From positions 1,047,221 to 1,069,720 of the forward strand of contig NC_006692.1 in the NCBI RefSeq assembly GCF_000091045.1: a stretch of 22,500 nucleotides of DNA, given 5' to 3'. Made by a program: the position numbers and the translations under genes. This DNA is from Cryptococcus deneoformans JEC21. Its lineage: Eukaryota; Basidiomycota; Tremellomycetes; Tremellales; Cryptococcaceae. How positions within the stretch are numbered: position 1 is the first letter of the stretch; every line of letters begins with the position of its first letter. Of the stretch, positions 1 to 10,039 are shown piece after piece. The notes under the pieces are model-generated. The model made no database searches and was not told where the DNA came from. It saw only the letters and a list, made by a program, of their open reading frames with translations.

Positions 1-142
1 GGTCCAGGTGCTCCAGCTTGCCTCCAGGAGGTGGGAGGGATGGGACCAGGGAGTCATCGAGGAAGACGGAAATGGGGGGAGCAGGAGATATGAAGTATGA
101 TTGGGATTGAGAGGAAGAGGAGGGGAGTTTCCTGCTAACCAT
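1..142 (-). CDS. N-terminus of an unidentified protein, cut by the window edge
   Basis: On the minus strand an ATG at 142-140 opens a frame that stays free of stops to the window edge, giving 47 codons. The peptide begins MVSRKLPSSSSQSQSYF and continues into a Pro/Ser-rich stretch (ISPAPPISVFLDD, then a PSLPPPGG turn). It lies downstream of URA5 on the same strand, with about 220 nt between the URA5 stop and this ATG, which is room for a 3' UTR plus a promoter. I do not recognise the protein. The low-complexity start is common in fungal regulatory proteins but says nothing specific. The main doubt is its shortness: a 142-nt open frame can occur by chance. Confidence 0.45.
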   Translation of the reverse strand, partial: MVSRKLPSSSSQSQSYFISPAPPISVFLDDSLVPSLPPPGGKLEHLD

Positions 143-362
143 TCTGGGTCAACACTAATAAAATTGTATTATTGGGGCATTGAAGTCAGTATTGACAAAG
201 TAGATACGATGAAGATTGACAGCCAACAATCATATTACAGCTTCCTTTGTCGCCTCAACACGCCTGCCTGTACTTAAGTTCCTTTGATACAAGCTTACAA
301 ACTTGTAATATGTCGGAACTTGATTAGCTAGACCTAAACCCGTGCATTTAAGAAGAAAACCC

Positions 363-1141
363 TTAAGACCTCTGAACACCGTACTCCGCCCTGTACTTCC
401 TGACCTCTTGCAGCTCCTTTTCCCACTTGCCGGAGCTTTCTAAGTACTTCACAATGTCGTCCAAACCAATAATAGGCTCGACAGGCACACCGAACTCTTC
501 CTCAACCTCCTGTACGGTACTCTTGCCGCTACCGCTCTGGCCTTTCTCTTGTCTGTCGACAAGCTGGACAATTCCGACAAGCTTCGCTTCAGGGGAGGCC
601 TTGAGAATGTCAATAGCTTCACGGATGGCCTTGCCAGAGGTAAGAACATCGTCGATGATGACGATTCGTCCCTTGAGAGGCGCACCGACCATAGTACCGC
701 CCTCACCGTGCTACTGGCTTATGAGCTCATCGCTGTCGCACTGGTTGGGACAGACTCACGTCCTTCTTCTCCTTCCTGTTGTAGCAGTAGCCGATATCTT
801 TGCCGGTTTGCTGATAAAGGCTTACAGCGGAGACAGCAGCCAAGGAGATACCCTTGTAAGCTGGGCCGAAGAGGACGTCAAAGTCAGGAATCCTAGAAGA
901 GGAAAGTACCTTGGCGTAAGCCTGAGCGGTAGTTGAGAGAAGCGATGAAGAGTAAAGGAGACCGGCATTGAAGAAGTAAGGGGATTGACTGAACACATGT
1001 CAGATTCGATTGGACTGTGAAGCGCTGCAATATGGCTCACCGGCCGGACTTCAAGGTAAAGTTGCCGAAAAGAAGCACGCCATGTTCGATGGCAGCCTCG
1101 ATGAAGGCAACTTTGGCGGAGTCGAGGGCTTGGGAGGACAT
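363..1141 (-). CDS. URA5: Orotate phosphoribosyltransferase (URA5), three exons
   Basis: The enzyme joins orotate to PRPP to give OMP in de novo pyrimidine synthesis, in the cytosol. Exons read on the minus strand are 1141-1041, 988-760 and 710-363; introns are 52 and 49 nt with GT-AG ends. The spliced product is 225 residues, the usual length for fungal OPRTases. Visible family motifs are the N-terminal KSGRQSPYF (31-39), GPAYKGIS (75-82), the flexible catalytic loop NRKEKKDHGEGG (104-115, split by intron 2), and the PRPP-binding [13 protein letters not shown] (126-138). The start is the ATG giving [13 protein letters not shown], which fits the family. The sequence agrees, from memory, with Cryptococcus Ura5, the locus used as a 5-FOA selection marker and for URA5-RFLP typing. 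The divergent neighbour starts at 1519, so the two may share a promoter. Confidence 0.97.
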
Positions 1142-1518
1142 GATCAAGTTCTTGTTTTGGTCGCCGTTGTCGACAAGATCCAAAAAAGAACAATTTTCGT
1201 CGTAGTGTTATCGGGCACGGTGCGTGGTTGTTGGAAGATGGAGTGGAGGCGGACATCGCCGTACGCGATATCGTTCTTCTTCTTCTTGATTGCAGCCGAA
1301 ATCCGGCGGCTGCGAGCATCTCATCATGAATGCGCATGCAAGGAAGAAGGTGCCGTGATGAGTATTCAAAATGAATGATGATGATGCTTGTCTGACGTGT
1401 GTTCTTTTCTTTTACTTCTTCTTCAAAACGATTTCTGTTATTGCCCTAGATCATTTTCTTCCTCACCTCTTCAGAAACAACACTGGTTTATACCAAAGGT
1501 AAGCGAACTCCAATCATC
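1142..1518. promoter_or_regulatory. Divergent intergenic region between URA5 and the 1519 gene
   Basis: This 377-nt gap separates the URA5 ATG (minus) from the likely ATG at 1519 (plus). It holds pyrimidine-rich runs, for example TTCTTCTTCTTCTTG near 1274-1288 and CTTTTACTTCTTCTTC near 1408-1425, as often seen in Cryptococcus 5' UTRs and promoters. A GTAAGC donor-like site at 1500 could belong to an alternative 5' splice event. No convincing TATA box or named factor site was found. Confidence 0.4.
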
Positions 1519-3912
1519 ATGTCCTTCTTCGCTTTGGACACCGTGGATCATGTCGATCGGACACCGGTTAGCGGGGTGTAGGTCGTCTTCTTCATCTAGT
1601 CGGTAATTTGCCACTGATGATACCCCTCATAAGGAACGCAAACGTATATCACCCATGCCTATCCGATGCGCTAGCTCTCGCAACAAAAAATCCACCTCTA
1701 AAAAATCGCGGTCGCAGTAAGCGATCTTTGAACGCAAAATACGACCAGATTTTAGGGTCTGTCAAAGGTCGAGCAACTTCGCTCTTTGCAAAGAAACCGA
1801 ACAGCGAACGTGGGAGGGATGGAGAGACTTTTTCTGGATCGTCTTCAATACCATCCCCAAGATCTTACTGGATGGGATCAAAAGTAAAGCTCGCTAGTCT
1901 TGCTTCAGAGACAGTGGGTTTTTCGGGGCTCCCAGCTAGGACGGTGCTCAAAGTTTTGCTTCAAACAGAGATGTACCCTCCCCAGACACCGAAATGGGGG
2001 GATATTTTCCAATTCGATCTCTGCTCGCCCCATTATATTGCAACAGCCCCCCGCATATAGTCCGACTCCATCTAACAACAACACCGAGCCATGGCATGCT
2101 CCTCAAGATGGGTCCAACTTACTATATACTCCTAAAAAAGAAGCATTTGAGCCGGACTCGTACTCAACACCTTATCTCGACCGACAGGTAGAATCGAAAG
2201 CTGGGAATTATCGTGGGTTTGTCGAACATGCACAGCCGGCCTCTGGTTTTGCGAGCATCGCCCATCGAGAAGACACGGTACACCTATCTCCCAGTTTACC
2301 TCCTCGCTCGCATATCTACCAACCATTGTCGCCCTCATTACACCCTTCGATGACATTGGCCGAACATCGTGTGCGTTTTCAGCCATCCCATCAGACTCAG
2401 TTCTACTCTCCCGCACCTGTTCATCTTCTTTCTTCACCCAGCATGGAGTTCAGCACTTTCTTTCCACAATCTTTGGTCCCATATCAGAGCCGTTATAGTG
2501 CAGAAGGAAAATTTAAGCGAGTTTAGCTTTGCTCCTGCACCATCTCAGTGGCCATATACCCCTTATCAATCGTCATTAGAAAAGGCCCCTATTTTTCTTG
2601 CTTTATCCGCGATTTCTCCGTTACCAGAGAGCCGATTTTCCCCTGCACCTGTGCAAACGTCATTTCTCGATCTAGCACCCCAGGCAACACCGTCAACGGT
2701 TCCTACTTATCCCAACCTAACCACATCTGAAGCCTGTATTCCATTTACCGCTCAATCCATACATCACACCGATAATACTACGTCAGTAGTCGATAGCATC
2801 CCGCAAAGTTTTGTTCAAGCTCATGAACATATTTTTGTTTCTCACCAAACGAAGCAGAAGAAACGGAAATTTGAGCAGAAAGATTATAAAATCAAAGGGA
2901 AGGAAGCAATATGCGTCCTGGAGGATATGGCGGAGAGTTTAATTGACGGTGAGATTGATCCAACCCGGTTGCCCAAGCCAAGAAAAGCTGCCGACGATAG
3001 TTTGAGCGACCAGGTGAGTCAGAAGAGAATTTATCACAATCAGTCCACCAAGAACAGTTGACGTTATCCCAGACTTATGCACCAATGATCACTTACGCTG
3101 ACCCTGTCACTCCGGAAGAAGACGAACCTGAACCTTCATCAGATACTTGTGTGGCCAGCTGTGTCGCTGACACAATCGACTCTCCCCGCATTTTGATTAC
3201 CGAGGAAATCAGTAACACTTTATCAACCTCGCATGAAAAGGACAATGTATCGCAAGGTAACGCACTTAAGGGGAAGGACCAGGATTTCTCTCAACAGTCA
3301 CACTCCAAAATCAGGGGAAACCGGCGTAAACTAGTCAACGAGAAAGGTCGCAATAGAGTACCGACACCAGGCCCACCGCCAAGGCATGACTCGGATGACG
3401 AACAAACAGCTCATGAAAGTGAATCAGAACTCGAACTGGAATTTACTCAATCTTGCCAAGACAGAATGCCCAATCAAATTTCACCTGCTCATAGAATGCT
3501 CAAGTCCATGTCCGATCATAAATTCAAGTTCAAGTTACCATCTCAAAAGGCTGGAAAAGACGGTAACTCGCCTGTAATCAGCAAGAAGATGATCTCTTTC
3601 AAGAGAAAGAAGCAGTCCAGTGAAGCGTCCTCGATCACAGGGCAGCAAGAGGACATTGGGGCCTTTTCCGACGACGAATCAACTAAACTCGCGGAAGAAA
3701 TCAAAGAGGATACTATAGATGCCGACGACAAGGCGAACGAGGGAGAACAAAAGCCAGCCAAGGTTGAAGAGGGGCAAGCAAACGGTACGGATACCCATGA
3801 TGGGAAGAAGGATGAGAAAGACGAAAAGTATCGGGAAGGGAAACGTTGGGTTGATGAAGAGTTCTTCAGTACGAATGGGGGTGATCTGGGCTTCCGGATC
3901 TGGCACGACTGA
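1519..3912 (+). CDS. Unrecognised Ser/Pro-rich protein divergent from URA5; exon structure partly unresolved
   Basis: The ATG at 1519 opens MSFFALDTVDHVDRTP. A GT-AG intron at 1567-1633 leads to ERKRISPMPIRCASSRNKK, rich in basic residues. The 3' half is firm: an open frame to 3013, a clean intron 3014-3057 (GTGAGT...ACAG), and a last exon 3058-3912 of 284 codons ending GDLGFRIWHD. Between 1717 and about 2504 the frame changes several times. Two intron chains give a complete ORF: 1717-1755, 1884-1939 and 2419-2503 (700 aa), or 1717-1804, 1973-2060 and 2419-2503 (673 aa). The donors at 1973 and 2419 are weak. One-base indels at the C6 run 2047-2052 and the A4 run 2508-2511 would also join the frames. 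The product is largely disordered, with SPAP motifs, KQKKRKFEQKDYKIKGK, and an acidic/Lys-rich tail around residues 600-680. No known domain was recognised. It is convergent with the next gene, 173 nt away. Confidence 0.6.
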
Positions 3913-4085
3913 TCAATGATCAAGGATTTATCTTGCGCGATACTATCTTATATGTCCCACGTCTGACATGCATTGATGAGAGATGTACGGCCAAATGCTG
4001 CATGTTGCCCCAAGAATATTATTACCATATGTAAAACATAGAATGTGGAAAACCTAAAACTCCTCATCAAAAGAATATTGAGAAA
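3913..4085. other. Convergent 3' ends
   Basis: A 173-nt AT-rich gap lies between two stop codons facing each other. Both transcripts must polyadenylate here or overlap each other. No distinct element beyond AT-rich sequence was seen. Confidence 0.5.
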
Positions 4086-5744
4086 TTAGATATCCTTCTT
4101 CTTCTCCTCACTCAACACCTCGCTGGTAATCTGGAACTTGCCACTCTTTCTCAATCGCTCAATAAGAACATCACCCATAGCTGTCGCAGGGGTTAAAAGG
4201 CCACCAGCCTTGGCTAGAGGTGGACGGGAAGTGCCCTTGGGGGCAGGCAGAACCAGGGCCAAGGCGGACTCAGCAAGTAAGTCTGTCAGATGTTGTTAGC
4301 GATGCGGATAGTAAGAAGTTGAAAAGGACATACAGCAAGTGTTAAGGTATCCAGGGTCGCCTTCACCGTCGAACCTTGTGAGGATCTTCACAGGCTTGTG
4401 GTCGGGAGCGGAGGATTCCTCAGTGGAAAGGTTCGTGACTTGGTAGTGACCAGCTTTCAGCTGCCTACGATCGTAAGTTATTAGCATTCACAGGTCGCAT
4501 GTTGTCACAGGTGCATGACCTACTCCAGGGGAGCTCCTTCTCCCTGCTTGGGCAAGTATCGAAGGATTATGTTCCTAAGCTGCGGCAATGAGTTAGATAC
4601 GTTACACATGTCAGGAAATTCTTTACTTACACATTTAAAACCGAAAAACAGGCCTCCGAAAACCATCATCCCGATGGTTGCTAAGGCTGACCCGAATTTA
4701 CCATATCCAATGTCTAAGCCTTCAGCGTACTTCATAACCTTACCACCGGACTTTGTAGACAAGGCGCCAGAGAGAAACTGGGAACGGCGGACGACAGTTC
4801 GATTGTAGACGTACATGAAGAAAAAGGATGCAAAACGAGCGGGAGTAAGAGGGGTAGAAGGAAGGGAGAAGGTAAGCGCAGGAGGTGTGGACGGGAGTTG
4901 GACTGTCACAATTGAGCTTGATGAGGTCGCCGAAGAGGGGAATCGACTTACTACCAGGACAGAGGGTGAATTCACCGGCCCTTCGCTCTTCCTTGGGAAG
5001 CTCGGTAAGGGTGATCATAGACTGGACAGTTCCACCGCTGATGGTGCCTTTCACTTTGAATATGGAGGTCGAGTCAGCCAATGTGGATCCGGGTCTAACC
5101 GTTTGGAGGGTTTGATTAGCAAGATGCACGATCAGGTCTCTTAGATCAACCAATCAGCTTGATTCCAATCAACTAAGATAAAGTTGCTCACGAAGGAACA
5201 GAATCAAAACCACAGGAAGGAACAATACAGGCCCCCGTGGAGCTGGCGATCGAATGGTACTTTGGAATGATGTCTTTGGCCAGCCATGCAGATTCGCCGC
5301 AAAGGTCGATGTAGTGCTTTCCAGCCTTGGAACATGCACTTTGGTATTGGTCAGTCTTTGTGAAGTGGTGTTGGCCAAGGTAAGAGATAAACGAACCGAA
5401 TTATGGCTTCAGCATTGTGCCATCGGTAAGGACCTAACAATTAGATCAACATTTTGGAATGCATAAGGTGAAATCAAGAGTTACTTACCAGCGAAATTGA
5501 CTATGACATTTCCCCTCTTGACCATCGCCTCAACCCCTTCCTCGTCACTCAACTCGCAGGCGATAACCTCTCTTTGTATCTTGAGACTCCCATTCAACTT
5601 GTCAAGCTTGGTTTGGTTACGACCAGCAAGGATAAAGTCAAAGTCTCCTGCCTCAGGGTGCTCCTCAAGGTACGTAAATAACTGCTGAGCGGTGTACGCT
5701 GTCGCGCCATAGATGACGAGTACCGGCTTTGTTGTTTGGGCCAT
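4086..5744 (-). CDS. Saccharopine dehydrogenase-like (SCCPDH family) oxidoreductase, eight exons
   Basis: Minus-strand exons are 5744-5489, 5433-5397 (37 nt), 5338-5192, 5139-4952, 4902-4631, 4579-4524, 4464-4334 and 4282-4086, giving 427 residues, the usual size for SCCPDH-type proteins. Introns are 49-59 nt and all GT-AG. Splicing restores family signatures: VLVIYGATAYTAQ at the N-terminus (Rossmann fold), ILAGRNQTKLD, NFAGPYR, KAGKHYIDLCGE, and GFDSVPSDL at about residues 142-150. A hydrophobic segment at about 280-299 (IGMMVFGGLFFGF) is a likely membrane or lipid-droplet anchor, as in animal SCCPDH. The C-terminus ends in EEKKKDI. This is not the lysine-pathway enzyme Lys9, which is longer; the substrate is unknown. 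The family glycine pattern GATGYTG is here GATAYTA. The exon 4 donor could also be 3 nt earlier (GTAGTAAGT tandem). Confidence 0.9.
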
Positions 5745-6931
5745 TTTCGTTCAATAAGCTGAGTTGTTGGGTCAGAGATGAATGAGTATGATATAGACTC
5801 ATGGCTACATGGTATATAAATGAAAAGTATCTGTGCATTTGCCCTTACAAATGATCAGGAACTTAATTGACTGTCAATGGCTCGAGGGGTCGACGGTCGT
5901 AGACGGTTATAGCAGATGACACCTCTTCTTAGCAAATAAACATCCGTAAAGTACGGGAGTGGGGGAGGTTGAACAAGCGAATCAACGGAAGAAAACCTTC
6001 TCCTGTGTTCTGCGTCCTGTTCTCGCTGCTGAGGATTGAGGGCTGGGAGGCTGGAAGCATTTTGAAGCATTGCGTGGTCACTTCCTGTGCGCGTCACTAC
6101 AGGGAAAATTAAAAACCTTAAAAAGTCCAATTCGAATGAAAGCAAAAGATCATATTAAGCTGGACACAATATATCAATTTCAGAGACAAGAGAGCAGATG
6201 CTTTGAAGATTAGCATGCTCTTCGAAAGCTCATGCAGCTATCTGTCACTTTCACCACCGTCCTGGGCAGCGTCTGCGACATTGGATGACCAGCCAGATCA
6301 CGGAGCTGCTTATTCTGTTCTCCGTTTCTGGTTCCGGTGCATGCCGGAATCGCCGGAATCGCGCACGAGGAGCTGAACTTGGAACAGGAAAGCTAGGACC
6401 CGGTGACTAACCGGCCGCTGTCAACATGGCATGTCCATTTTGCCGAATGAAAGAAACATGGCACTGCACTACAGACGAGATTTCTTCTAAGCGTCTTCGA
6501 AAGGAAGTGCACATCACAACGAAGACACATTGGAATACCTTTCGCGGCACTCACCGGAATCCCTTGGATCCATCAAACCCGTCTGGCGTGGACAGTGGAA
6601 CCAATTTTTCGGATCCATTTCGTCACAAACGGCGCACAGACATGTCTCGATACATTAAGAAGCGAGTTAGTCTGCTGACAGGCCTCTCCCAAGAGCTCTA
6701 ATCGTTTTTCAATCAGCATCAGTCATCACTGGTCCTTCGCGGTCTGATGCTTTCTCGAATCCTTGTTTTGGATGATGACAAGGGGGAGTGGGTTGAGCAA
6801 GGTGGATGAAGATCATGATGGGAATTTTGCCTGCTCCAAAGCGGGTATATCTAGCGTCAGACAGCCTTCATCCTTCCTTCTCCCTTCTTTCTTAACCACC
6901 GTTATCTTCTTCTTTCTCATCACCGTTTACA
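5745..6931. other. Divergent intergenic region, 1.2 kb
   Basis: This lies between the ATG of the SCCPDH-like gene (minus) and the ATG at 6932 (plus). It holds a TATATAAA at 5813-5820, about 70 nt upstream of the minus-strand ATG, and a short tandem CCGGAATCG pair near 6344-6360. Two open frames (minus 5855-6145 and plus 6426-6701, the latter beginning MACPFCRMKETWHC) show no domain and no splice context that convinced me. The region just before 6932 is pyrimidine-rich (about 6870-6920), as expected for a 5' UTR. An unannotated ncRNA or small gene cannot be excluded. Confidence 0.45.
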
Positions 6932-9783
6932 ATGAGCGTACGTACAATCTTCGCTCATTCCTACACGTCTCTCGCTGCAATGCGCTTAGCACCCGCTCAC
7001 AACACCGCAGCTTTCCAATGATGCGAGAGACAAGGATCTCGGTCAGTTTCTTGAAACACCAGGATTATCAAGCAAAGAAGTGTCGGATGTTTTACAGGAG
7101 TTCGTGCTTCAGAGCATGAGGCGAGGCAGGAGAGTTAGAGAATGGTGTAAGGAGGTTTCTCTTGCTTACAGTCGAGTGAGTCAGTCAACTGTCTACTACT
7201 AGAGACTAGACAAAATTGACCGATGGTCATCAGGCCCATTCATTACCAGCCATCCGCAACGCTCTCTCCACACCTCTCTTATCAACCCTTCTACCATTCA
7301 CCCGTCTTCCTGCGAACCCTTACTTTCCTGCTCCAGAACCGCCTCTGCCACCGTCACTTCTCCCCAATTCCTTCCTTCCTGCCCTGACTCGTAACCAGTT
7401 AATTGATGCGCTTGCACGGCTAAGCAAAGAAGAGCGGCTCATCTCGAAAACATTACACTACGAACAGGAGCTAGTGTTAGAGCTGTGCCTGGAGTACATT
7501 GGAAGGAGATGGAGATCTTCAGAGGCCGTAGCTGAGAATGTGGTCGATGACATCAGTCGCAAACTAACAAAGGTCGAATTCGAAGTTAGTGTCCCGTGCT
7601 CTAGTCTCCTTTCTGTGCCAATGGCTGATCTCTGATGGTGCGCACAGACTCTCATCCGAGGCTATCCCCCAGTGGTGCGCACCATTATCTCGCCCGTCCT
7701 TCACGAGGTCAGGTTCGTCCTGGGCTTTGTCACGTCATCCCAGCTTGTCGCAAGGCTCAACTCTTCTGGCCTGAGCACCTATCTTCATCCTCAATCCCGG
7801 CCATACCAGAATATCACATCGTGGATCGAACGACGGCTCCAGGCCGGCGTACCTTATCCGCTCCTTTTGGAAGAATGCAAGACCATGAAACAAAGAGTCA
7901 GTGACGAAAACGGCGACACCATCATGGACGTACTCGGACTGTTTGGTCTCGCACAGCCATTCGTCGACGGTGATTACTCCAGTTATCACTTGGTCCGAAA
8001 GTCTTCGCACAGCCCCTCCTTCAAGCCCAAGCTCAGCCCCAAGTGGTTCTCCCATAAGCATGCCCATTCGTCACTAAGTAAATTCGACTTCCCCAACCCT
8101 TATCGTCGACCTTCTTTGCCCGCGATTCACTCACATAATGGAGCCACCTCAGTACCACGTATACCCTATTCTAACAGGTCCAATTCATCTTCATCCTCTT
8201 CATTAGCTCCTGGCGATGACGTTTACACTTCCCTAGGATGTGCCAATATCTCAGAAGCACGATCCATTCTTCTTTGGAGGCTTTTGGATATGCGCTATCA
8301 TGTCCTTGAGGGGGGATGGTTCCTTGGCGGTGGGAGGGAACAGGCTGAAACGATGTTTAATTCACTGGAACAGAACATAGTGAATGACATGCCATTGAGA
8401 AAGCTATTTTACTTCCTTCGATTCACATTCGGCCTTCACTTCTCGCCAACGACAGTCTCGAATTTAAACGTACCATCCAATTGGTTGTCCGGCGAGACAC
8501 TCCATGCTAGAGACGTTTCCTTCGACCTCGAGCAATATATTCGAGACATATCCTTACCTGTTCAGATCACTGAAAATGATGATGAAGACGAAAGACAATT
8601 TGAGACCCATTATCGCTCACGATGTGCAACTCCAGCAACTATGTCTTCTGCACGGACAAGCGGGTCTCAGGTACATGACTTGGGCAAACGGGCTTCAAGC
8701 GTCAGCACTTTCACAATCAGACAGGCTGTAAGACGAGACACCATCAAGACCAGGGCGATAGAGTTCCGCTTCCCGATGAAAAAGGTGGAGATCCTGCACG
8801 AAGATAAGAGGCGGAGTAAATTGACTTCGCGTTCGGTGTCGGACTTCAAAGACGAGTCATCTTATACCCGCTTACCGACCAAGTCTAGATTGACGAGGTC
8901 TAAAAATGTGACAAAATCCGCGGCCCAGCGAGGGGAAGGGCTTCATATCGATACCTCTGTATCATTGTCCAGTCAACAATCTCATCCTTCTCCAACGTTG
9001 TCTACTTCTACTACCCTTGTACAGAGCTCTTATTCCCAGGATGGCTCTTTACCAAACACTCCCACTTTGCGCAATCTTCCTCTGGGCCAGAATAAGAGAC
9101 AACTGCACCGTCAATGTGCTATCTTTGACGGTGAGCCTCTGAGTCCATTAAAAGCTTCCGATTTCCATTGTTTCCGAGAGATATCACTTGACCTTACACC
9201 CTCATCTTGGTCAACCCAGTTTGCTCATATGAACCCTCTCCACGCTGAATCCTCCCGTTCGGAACATCATGAAGATTCATTCCGCTTGTCACCCACTTCG
9301 ACATATCAAGACTCGTCACGTGTACCGCTGTCATCCATCCTCAAGCTCTTCCGGGACTTGTCCAATGGACGCGAGCTGCAATCCGAAGAAGTAGAGGATG
9401 CGTTGATGCGTCTTGTCGCAAGCGAACGAAGGTCGGTTGAGGACAAGGGCGACGATTGGGATGCAGAGGCTAGGTGCAGGGTTGCGTGGTTGATTGAACA
9501 AGTGGCAATCTTGGTGAGTACCTATACTGTATAAAAAACAAGGTGTCATTCAAAGCTAAGAATAATTAAGCTCAATGATCCCATATACGTGCCGGCAATA
9601 AGCAACGTGGTTTCTTCTCTATCTTCCGTAGAGGTCTGTCCTCGCTTTCAAGTCCCGGCCGTCTTAGAAAAAAGAGCTGTGGCACCCAGCAGATCCTTCT
9701 CCCACTCTCATATTTCAACCGCTCCTGATCACTCTGCGCTTCGCCGATTCCATAATTCTCAGTCTTCAGCTAGCTACTGCTAG
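6932..9783 (+). CDS. Unrecognised 866-residue protein, five exons
   Basis: Exons are 6932-6937 (ATG AGC only), 7011-7175, 7234-7584, 7648-9513 and 9571-9783. The introns (73, 58, 63 and 57 nt) are all GT-AG and phase 0, and the total is 867 codons including the stop. The N-terminal third is compact and mostly helical by eye: LSSKEVSDVLQEFVLQSM, then a Pro-rich linker (PAPEPPLPPSLLP), ALARLSKEERLISKTLHYEQ, and IRGYPPVVRTIISPVLHEVRFVLGF. The middle is Ser-rich and probably disordered. A short helical region near the C-terminus (LKLFRDLSNGRELQSEEVEDALMRL, then CRVAWLIEQVAILLNDPIYVPA) looks conserved in style. No signal peptide, clear transmembrane span, catalytic motif or named domain was recognised. 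The gene faces TAD1 tail to tail, with a 256-nt gap. The model is firm and the function unknown. Confidence 0.8.
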
Positions 9784-10039
9784 CCATCGCAGGCACGATC
9801 TGAGACTTCCACTGTATTTTTATTTTTATAGTTATGACTTAATTCGACACCCATACATTCGGGTTGACTGTCAGCATTATCAAGTCTTTATTATAATTAT
9901 CAATAATTCTATAATAAATGCTCACTCTTTTTGCAATGGTAGTCATCCATAATCAGTGATGCCCTCGTGTCACTTTAACATATCTCACGTCACGGGTTCC
10001 GTACACGCAGACCATGCATAATCATTATATCATTACCAG
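9784..10039. other. Convergent 3' region, AT-rich
   Basis: These 256 nt separate two convergent stop codons. It contains AT-rich stretches such as TATTTTTATTTTTATAG near 9813-9830 and AATAATTCTATAATAAATG near 9902-9920, which fit polyadenylation and cleavage signals for either strand. Nothing else was identified. Confidence 0.45.

Noticed and set aside
427..936. 169-codon plus-strand frame over URA5
   Set aside because: It is antisense to URA5 coding exons, where the codon bias of the real gene keeps the opposite frame open. No domain.
822..1337. 171-codon minus frame upstream of and inside URA5
   Set aside because: It runs through URA5 exon 1, intron 1 and exon 2 in the wrong frame.
3543..3923. 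Minus-strand 126-codon frame
   Set aside because: Antisense to the Lys/Glu-rich terminal exon of the plus-strand gene; the Ser/Phe-rich product is the usual mirror of acidic coding sequence.
4740..5153. 137-codon minus frame in the oxidoreductase
   Set aside because: It reads real exon 4 and then passes through an intron into the wrong frame of exon 5; it is part of the gene, not a separate one.
5855..6145. 96-codon minus frame in the divergent gap
   Set aside because: No domain, no family resemblance, and no neighbouring exons with proper splice sites.
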